A stretch of 64,000 bases of DNA, taken from Pseudo-nitzschia pungens. Its lineage: Eukaryota; Bacillariophyta; Bacillariophyceae; Bacillariales; Bacillariaceae. The position numbers and the translations under genes are program-made. Below the pieces are notes generated by a model. It saw nothing but the letters and a program-made list of their open reading frames with translations, had not been told where the DNA came from and searched no databases. The stretch spans positions 3,782,001 through 3,846,000 of the forward strand of contig CM074765.1 in NCBI GenBank assembly GCA_037355855.1, written 5' to 3'. This document shows, piece after piece, positions 42,677-49,236 of the stretch; within the stretch, counting starts at the first letter, position 1; the number at the start of each line of letters is the position of its first letter.

Positions 42677-45600
42677 TTACTTCTCTGGTCCAGGGCTATC
42701 CCGGTAATAATAGGGGTGGACTCTCCTGATGTTAACCCGGTCAGTTACAAAAGGAGCAGTTTCAATAGTTACAGTTCCATTATCATGGGCCTTGAGCACC
42801 TTGTAAGGTCCCTGCCGTGGGAAGGATAGTTTTGGAATAATGCCCTTCCTTTCCAGGGTGACATAGTCGCCTTCTTTATAGACATGGGGGACCCTCTTCT
42901 GGTTCTCCCTGATGTTGCTCTTGTGGATGCTTTTCTGCTTCCTTGCTTGGATTGCTTCCCAATCCACTGGGAAGTTCACCGGCATGAACATGTCTCGACC
43001 AAATACCAGTTGCGCTGGGGAGTACCCCAGGGTAGTATGGATGGCGCTTCTGATAGCATATGCTGCCTTGGTGGTGAATTCTTCAAAAGGGTCCTTCTCG
43101 TGGAGGTCCCTGTTTTCCAGGTTGAAGGACAACAGACAGTCCTTTAATACCTGATGGATCCTTTCCAACACCGAGTTGGCTTGTGGGTTCCAAGCTCCAC
43201 TGGGCTTTCTTTTCATCCCCATGTTCTCGCAGAGCTCTTGGAACTCTGCTTTGAACTCACTCCCGCCATCAAAGCCAATTTCCTTTGGGCGCGGATACCT
43301 TGCCAGCCAGGTGCTGTCCAACAATCGTTGAGTTTCTGCTGCATTTGGGGAGTCCTTCAGGTGAGCCAGTTCAAACCACCCGGTCACTGGATCCACCATG
43401 GTGAGAACATGGATGTGGTAGTCTTTACCATTTTTGTTGTGGACAGTTGCAGGTCCCCAGAGGTCCACATTGACCCTCTGCCATTTGGTGACCTCAGCTG
43501 CTTTTTCCGGTAGTAGTCCATACTTCTTCCGGCCACTCTTTTTGAACATCTGACACGTGTGACAGTGTTTACAGAGATCCTGAACGTCCTTTCGTAGGCC
43601 TTTCCAGGTGAACACTGAGCGTATGCTCTGTTCCATTCTCTTTTCTCCGGGATGGACCAACATGCTGTGGTACCATTCCATAACTCTATCCTTGAGTTTA
43701 TCGGGAATCAGAATCTTTCCTTCTTTATGGATTAGATTGTAACCTTCCACCATTTTGCTGGTCAGTCGGTTGTCTTTTTCCAGAGCACTCATGATTCCTG
43801 TGTCCTTTTGCTGGTAGAACTGAATCATGTCCGGGGCAAGTGGGAATGCACTGTTGCCCTGGAATTCTTCCGGAGCTTCTTCTCCAAGCGGGAATAGGAG
43901 TTGTCGGAGGTGCTCTTCCTCATCCGCGTAGGTGAGGGGCTTATTCGGTGGTAGCCATTCCACTGTGTCCGCTGGGTCATCAGTAATATCCAGTCGGGAT
44001 AGTGCATCTGCTGCATCATTGTCTTTGCCCGCAACATGCTTGACTACTGGATGGAACTCCTCCATAAGGAGTCTCCACCGGACCATCCTTTGGGTGGGCA
44101 TCTGCTGATAGAGCAGGTTTAGGTGGTCTGTGTGAATAATCACATCTTGTCCTCGTAGGATTCCTTCAAACGCTTTTAGCCCTTCTACTATGCCCAGGAG
44201 TTCTTTCTCTCCAACCGTGTAGTTGAGCTGCGCAGAGTTCAGCTTCCGGGTGTAGAAACCAAGGGGCTTGCCATCTTGGCATACAGTTGCTCCCAGTTGC
44301 CTGTCGCTTGCGTCTGAGTAGAGATGAAATGGTTTCGTAAAGTCTGGGAATGCAAGCTTTGCTTCGTCTGCGAGCATCCTCTTCGCCTCCATGAAAGCTT
44401 TCTGCTCTGCTGGACCCCAGTACCAGTTCATTTTTCCCTTTTTCCCTGCTAGTTTGTTCAGGGGGGCTAGGATGTGGGAGCGGCGCTTCCACATGTCCCG
44501 GTAGAAATTTACCATTCCAAGGAACATCTTGAGTTGCTTGGTGTTCTTGGGGGCTTCCAGGCGCTTCATCGCCTCCAGTTTCTTTGGCTGGGGTTGAATG
44601 CCCTCTGTTGTTAACAGAAATCCCAGATATTCCACTTCTTTTTGCATGAAAAAGGATTTTCGTAGGTTGGCTCTGAAGCCAGCATCATCCAGTCTCTGTA
44701 GGACTGTATCGATTTTGTTGAGGTGATCCTGTTCAGATTCTCCCTCCCGCTGAATGATCAGGATATCATCAATATAGACAAGAACGTAGTCCAGATCCCC
44801 TAGTAGGTTCATCATGACCGATTGGAAGATATCCGGCGCGCAAGCAATCCCCATTGCTAGTCTCTTGTAGGCATACTTTCCCCACGGCAAGATGGTAGAG
44901 CAGATTTTCTGGCTCTCTTTGCAGATGGGGATGGTGTAGTACCCTTGGGATAAATCCAGTGCCGTAGCAGACTTAAATTTCTGTAGTCTTTGGATGGTTT
45001 CCCCAATGCGTGGTAGGGGGAACGGCTTTCGCTGAATGGCTGCATTCATCTTCCGAAAGTCCGTAAGGACTCGTATGTCCCCTGTCTTTTTGGGTTGACA
45101 GAACGTCGGTGATGCCCATGGTGAGTCATCATCATGTGGAAGTTTCTCCAGGACTCCAATGTCACAGAGCCTGTTGATTTCCTTCCGGAGTGCTTGTTCA
45201 AAGGCATGGGGTACTGAATAGTACCTCTGCCTGACCGGTTTAACCCCTGGTTGGAGTTCAATAGATACCGGTTCAATATTCTTGAGCAGTCCCAGACCTC
45301 CTCCAAAGAGTGTGGGGAACTTCTTCAATGTTTTCTTCAGGGCCTCCTTAGACGCGTCTGTGATCTCCAGGTCGTTGACCATAGCGTCTATGTCGACTTT
45401 GGAGTAGTCGGCGTCCAAAATTTTAGATTGCCTTTCTTCCTCTTTTTGGAGGATTGGACTCTGTGTGTTGGCAAAGAATACTGCCTCGCATTTGTCCGGG
45501 TTCGAGAGCTCCCCCATTCCCTTCATGGGAATGGAGTCACCCTGCCATTCAATTGTTCGGGAGCTGTATTTTATATCCAGTCCCAGTTGTGCCATCAGGT

Positions 45601-45949
45601 CGGATCCTATGATCATGTCATAGGGCACTTCCTCATGGTGGTGATATTCATCCACTTGGAAGGTCCATTTGATGGTCTTGGAGTTTGAAAATTCTATCAG
45701 CCTTAGTCCCACTGAAGCCGCAGACTTGGTTCTGAACTTGCCTCCATACGTGTTGTAGGTGACAGATCTTCGGTCTCGGTTCGTTAGTTGACTTCGGTCG
45801 ACAAACTGTTGTAGTATGATGGATTTGGAGCAACCAGAGTCTAGTAGGCCCCGGAGCATCCGTCCCCTTCCCTTGTGGTCCAATACCTCCACACAGACGT
45901 CCGCAAACCGATTGATTATGCGGGGTCCAGTGTGGATGGTATCAGCCAT
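42677..45949 (-). CDS. Pol polyprotein (PR-RT-RH-INT)
   Basis: 1090 residues. An aspartic protease with LLDSGCSKSII is near residue 37. Reverse transcriptase follows, with DLSQGYYTIPI and catalytic YIDD in VLVYIDDILII. RNase H has SDASDRQLGATVC, EKELLGIVEG and HTDHLNLL. Integrase has an H-x4-H...C-x2-C zinc region (WYHSMLVHPGEK ... CKHCHTC), VNVDLWGP for the first Asp, GFDGGSEFKAEF for the second, and NSVLERIHQ for the Glu. No chromodomain follows; the end is a short basic tail. The ATG at 45947-45949 directly follows the gag stop in the same frame, so pol may be made by stop readthrough or by reinitiation. No internal stops. Confidence 0.93.
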   Translation of the reverse strand: MADTIHTGPRIINRFADVCVEVLDHKGRGRMLRGLLDSGCSKSIILQQFVDRSQLTNRDRRSVTYNTYGGKFRTKSAASVGLRLIEFSNSKTIKWTFQVDEYHHHEEVPYDMIIGSDLMAQLGLDIKYSSRTIEWQGDSIPMKGMGELSNPDKCEAVFFANTQSPILQKEEERQSKILDADYSKVDIDAMVNDLEITDASKEALKKTLKKFPTLFGGGLGLLKNIEPVSIELQPGVKPVRQRYYSVPHAFEQALRKEINRLCDIGVLEKLPHDDDSPWASPTFCQPKKTGDIRVLTDFRKMNAAIQRKPFPLPRIGETIQRLQKFKSATALDLSQGYYTIPICKESQKICSTILPWGKYAYKRLAMGIACAPDIFQSVMMNLLGDLDYVLVYIDDILIIQREGESEQDHLNKIDTVLQRLDDAGFRANLRKSFFMQKEVEYLGFLLTTEGIQPQPKKLEAMKRLEAPKNTKQLKMFLGMVNFYRDMWKRRSHILAPLNKLAGKKGKMNWYWGPAEQKAFMEAKRMLADEAKLAFPDFTKPFHLYSDASDRQLGATVCQDGKPLGFYTRKLNSAQLNYTVGEKELLGIVEGLKAFEGILRGQDVIIHTDHLNLLYQQMPTQRMVRWRLLMEEFHPVVKHVAGKDNDAADALSRLDITDDPADTVEWLPPNKPLTYADEEEHLRQLLFPLGEEAPEEFQGNSAFPLAPDMIQFYQQKDTGIMSALEKDNRLTSKMVEGYNLIHKEGKILIPDKLKDRVMEWYHSMLVHPGEKRMEQSIRSVFTWKGLRKDVQDLCKHCHTCQMFKKSGRKKYGLLPEKAAEVTKWQRVNVDLWGPATVHNKNGKDYHIHVLTMVDPVTGWFELAHLKDSPNAAETQRLLDSTWLARYPRPKEIGFDGGSEFKAEFQELCENMGMKRKPSGAWNPQANSVLERIHQVLKDCLLSFNLENRDLHEKDPFEEFTTKAAYAIRSAIHTTLGYSPAQLVFGRDMFMPVNFPVDWEAIQARKQKSIHKSNIRENQKRVPHVYKEGDYVTLERKGIIPKLSFPRQGPYKVLKAHDNGTVTIETAPFVTDRVNIRRVHPYYYRDSPGPEK

Positions 45950-47368
45950 TCAGTTGTGGGATCCTTTCTTTTTGAAGGTTTTTCTGTACTTTCTTCTGTA
46001 CTCTTTGAGTTCTCGTTCAGAGATATCAATCTCGTCGTCAGAGACTTCATGATCAGCTTGGGCCGTAGCCAGTACATAGGAGTACTCGTGGTTGGAGAGG
46101 TTCCTTCCCCAGTGGGGTTTGGAGTGTTGCTCGGTATCCGAGTCTTCTTTTGCCACAAAATGCTCCTTGAGCAAGTTGATGGTCTCCCGGTCGAACTTTC
46201 CCTTCTTGGGAGGTCCGCCGGTTAGTTTCCAGCATTTGCCGGCATGGACCTTGCCACAGGTCTTGCATAGCTGTTTGTTGCTGTTGTCCACAGGGCGCTT
46301 CTTTTTGCCAGGGGATTTCCCGTGGTGGGTTCCTCCCCCAGATGCGGCCTTGGGGGTCTTCTTGGGGCCACCAGTCTGTTTCTCGAGGTCCGCGATGCGT
46401 TTGCGGAGTTCATCCTCGTTCCGGATGGTGATTTCCAGGTTTTCGAGCTTGTCGATGGTGGTGTTAAAGGGGTGTTTGTAGACGTCCCAACTAATGTGCT
46501 CCAGCTTCTCGCGTTGGGAGTGGGTCATGTTGGCATCTAGGATTTCCTTCATGTCCTCTTCCGAGTAACTGGATGGTGCCGTGCCGTTTGCAGCGCCACT
46601 CTCCCAGAGGCAATCGGGTAGATAGCTCTGTAGCTCGGCCATACGGTTTGCCCATGAGCGAATACCGTGTTTCATGTCGATTTTCGTGTTCCGGATGAAT
46701 CTCCGGAGCAGAATGTATGATCTTTTGCCATTCATGTCATTGCCAAAGATTTTGAGCTTGAGGGCGTGCATACACTCCTCAATGATATCCTTTCTGTACT
46801 CCTGGGTTTGGTAGTACTGGATGAGGGTACTTGAGACCCTTTTCTTTGGGACCGGACCGTCAAGTGCGGTTGGTTCCGGTTCTTGTTCGGACGCCGCCGT
46901 AGCAGTCGTGTTGTCCTTCTCGGTTGGGACGTTGGCGCCCTTCACCGACTCTTTGGATTTGTCAGCGGGGAGTTCCTTAGGAGGTTCCTTAGGTTCCCGC
47001 ATGGCAATCCTCTCGAGTTTTTGTTGGATCAGTTGGTTGTTGTGTACCTTGTGTCCTGGTTCGGCATAATACGTTCGGCCCAAAACCATCTGGACAATAG
47101 AGAGTGCCTCGAGGGAGAGGATTCTCTGTAGGACATCCAGTTTCTGATCTCCTTGGAGTTTCTCGTTGTTGACAATTTTCTGGTCAAAGTCTCGCTTCCA
47201 GATGATGAAGAGTTCCGGTCTTTCAGTGCCGGTGAGTACCTTCAGATAGTCACTGAAGGCCACTCCCCCTTTCTCGGAGTCTATGCTCATCTTCACAGCA
47301 TCGGCGTCTTCCGGCCAGTTCTCGCGAGTGAAGTTAAAGGGTTTCTGTTTGGTTCCTTTGGACGCCAT
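45950..47368 (-). CDS. Gag nucleocapsid protein of the Ty3/gypsy element
   Basis: 472 residues starting MASKGTKQKPFNF. The N-terminal half is helical, capsid-like (SIDSEKGGVAFSDYLKVLTG; HGIRSWANRMAELQSYLPD). A basic linker leads to a short zinc knuckle LCKTCGKVHAGKCWKL (C-x2-C-x3-H-x3-C, shorter than the usual CCHC spacing) near residue 390. The C-terminus is acidic then basic and ends KKGSHN at a TGA that is in frame with, and directly next to, the pol ATG. Confidence 0.88.
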   Translation of the reverse strand: MASKGTKQKPFNFTRENWPEDADAVKMSIDSEKGGVAFSDYLKVLTGTERPELFIIWKRDFDQKIVNNEKLQGDQKLDVLQRILSLEALSIVQMVLGRTYYAEPGHKVHNNQLIQQKLERIAMREPKEPPKELPADKSKESVKGANVPTEKDNTTATAASEQEPEPTALDGPVPKKRVSSTLIQYYQTQEYRKDIIEECMHALKLKIFGNDMNGKRSYILLRRFIRNTKIDMKHGIRSWANRMAELQSYLPDCLWESGAANGTAPSSYSEEDMKEILDANMTHSQREKLEHISWDVYKHPFNTTIDKLENLEITIRNEDELRKRIADLEKQTGGPKKTPKAASGGGTHHGKSPGKKKRPVDNSNKQLCKTCGKVHAGKCWKLTGGPPKKGKFDRETINLLKEHFVAKEDSDTEQHSKPHWGRNLSNHEYSYVLATAQADHEVSDDEIDISERELKEYRRKYRKTFKKKGSHN

Positions 47369-48103
47369 GGTTAATCAGTTTTATTTAGTTAATTTAGTTA
47401 CTTTAGTCTGTTTTTTGCTAATCTGTTAATTTCAGTGTGGAAATGAGCAAAAGTGGTTGCTCCAGATTTTGCAGTTTTTGCTACTAAATTTGGTTTCCAC
47501 GCGATAACTCGTGTTGTAACTGATTTTGCTCTCATCCATCTTGATGGTGGGAGTTGTTTCTCTCTTTAGCTCCCGGGAATCCTGTGGTTCTCCGGAGTTG
47601 TTTCTGTTTTTTTTTTTTTTGTGGGATTCGATTCCCGTGGTTCTCCGGCGTTGCTTCTCTGTTAAGCGGTCACCGGGCCGGTCCCACTTCCCGTTTCCCG
47701 TGGGATTAGTGGTGTTCGGGTATTTATCATATACCTTTCCGGATATCCATATTTCGGTTGTGGTTGGCATCCCCTCTCCGGTCTGTCCATCCCCTCGGTG
47801 TTGGTCCAATTAGTCCATTCACTGATTTATGTGTCACTTTTTCGGCACATATTTTCGCATTTTTCGATTATTTCTGTTGTCGACCATGGTCCTGTTTAGG
47901 TCCTTAGGTGTCTCTGTTGCTGCAGTTGCTCCTTGTAATGGAACCAACTGTTGCTGGGGTTGGTATTCCTTAGTGCTGCAGACACCGGATGTCCTTTCCC
48001 CTGTTTGCTTCTATGCGCCTCCATTTTTCGGCAGTTTCTTCGGTCCCGTCGGTTTGCCGACCGATCGATCCCTTCTCTTGCTCATGGTCATCAGCGCTCA
48101 GCT

Positions 48104-48117
48104 TGATTTTAAAATCA
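48104..48117. promoter_or_regulatory. Palindrome at the primer-binding position of the LTR element
   Basis: TGATTTTAAAATCA, a perfect 14-bp palindrome, touches the inner edge of the 5' LTR where reverse transcription should be primed. A standard TGG-starting site complementary to a tRNA 3' end is not present. Confidence 0.6.
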
Positions 48118-48306
48118 TGCCATACCCCGGGTCTACTAGTGATTAGAATAGTAGTGATATGCAAATTGTGAGCTCTATTGGTTAGTCTATTTGCTACAGT
48201 TCTAAGAGCCTTCCGAATCAGCGATTCTGTCGACTCGCCGATTGTTTTTATCCTTATCCTTAATCCAGTCCCGAGTGGACTCGTGACTGTATTCCGGTGC
48301 ACGGCA
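48118..48306 (-). repeat. 5' LTR of the Ty3/gypsy element
   Basis: 189 bp and identical by eye to the other LTR. It should carry the promoter for the element transcript, which runs to the left. Confidence 0.92.
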
Positions 48307-48841
48307 AGTTTAGAGGGCATTTTGACCTTTGTCTGGTAGTAGATTCTTCTACACAGCTCTACAGAGCAGCTCCTAGTAGTAGGCAACTCGTTGCGAAATC
48401 TCTCCAGTACTAAATCTACATGATATTGTTCAAAATTACATTTTGGCTCCTACTCAACCAATCTTGACTTGATAACACCACCAGATAAACCAACTCTGGG
48501 CACAAGGGTTGGATGGACATAGGTGGTATGGCTTCAAGTCTATTGCAACTGCTTCCAATTCAATCACCATGGTCAGGAGGAGTTGAAGCCTAAGTTGTAC
48601 ATGAATTTGTATAGAAAATTAGTACCAGAGTTTCTTTATGGGAAATGACCGAGTCGTGCAGTAGAATCCAGTAGAAAAATGTACCACCAGGTAGGTGAAG
48701 GTCAAAATGCCCTAAACTTGCGAGTAAAGGACATTAAAGTCGTGGAGGGGACAGCTGGCAAGAATTGGTAGTACGTAGTAGTATCTCTCTGCTATAATCT
48801 TTACGTTGTGAAAATCTCATCGCCATCCATAAGATCAATGT

Positions 48842-48915
48842 GCAGAGGTGGTCTAGTTGGTTATGACGCGGCTTTAACACAGCTGAGGTCGTGGGTTCGA
48901 TTCCCATCCACTGTA
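48842..48915 (+). tRNA. tRNA-Val(AAC)
   Basis: A 74-nt cloverleaf: D-arm GGTCTAGTTGGTTATGAC, anticodon stem CGGCT/AGCTG with loop TTAACAC (anticodon AAC), T-arm GTGGG-TTCGATT-CCCAT. The acceptor strands GCAGAGG and CCACTGT pair except for one A-A mismatch, plus a G-T end pair. A TTTTT terminator follows at 48917-48921. The mismatch leaves some doubt about function; it could be a drifting gene copy. It lies 67 bp beyond the right TIR of the DNA element. Confidence 0.75.
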
Positions 48916-49236
48916 CTTTTTGCGGTAGCACCGACCTGCGGTGGATGCCTTCGCACACGGCACAAGCCTTTATGAATGATTTATCTCATCGCAATGATGT
49001 TCAGACATCAATCTTCTTTTTTTATTTTGAGCTGTTGGTGCTTTACTGTGTGACAAGACGTGCCGGATGTCTTACTTCGTACGGTATTCAATTAGCTCAG
49101 AATATCACCGTAAGACCGACTTGGAATGACTTACTGACTGACTGAATGAATGTTTCAACCGACCGATTAAATTCCAAACAAAGTGTTTCCAAAAGCAGAA
49201 GCAGAAGCAGAGGCAGCAGCAGCGGAAGCGGCAGTG

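Larger units (their letters stand above)
42464..48306 (-). mobile_element. Ty3/gypsy LTR retrotransposon, apparently complete
   Basis: A 5,843-bp element transcribed right to left. The LTRs are identical by eye (42464-42652 and 48118-48306, 189 bp each, TG...CA ends), flanked by the 5-bp target duplication AGTTT at 42459-42463 and 48307-48311. The order is 5' LTR, leader of about 750 bp, gag, pol (protease, reverse transcriptase, RNase H, integrase), 3' LTR. This domain order defines the Ty3/gypsy (Metaviridae) group, of the kind called GyDi in diatoms. Frames are open and the LTRs identical, so the insertion is young and may be active. The right end lies about 535 bp upstream of a tRNA-Val gene. 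Confidence 0.93.
42402..48774. mobile_element. Older non-autonomous TIR element split by the retrotransposon
   Basis: Without the LTR element and its 5-bp duplication this element would be about 525 bp. The left TIR (GTACTACGTAATTCTTATCA-GCTGTCCCCTCCACC at 42402-42463, resuming at 48312-48331) matches the inverted right end (48698-48774) over roughly 80 bp with few mismatches, including ACTTTAATG and AGGGCATTTTGACC. Its outermost bases match the MITE family ends in this window. The interior (about 48332-48697) has no gene, so transposition would need a transposase encoded elsewhere. Confidence 0.78.
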
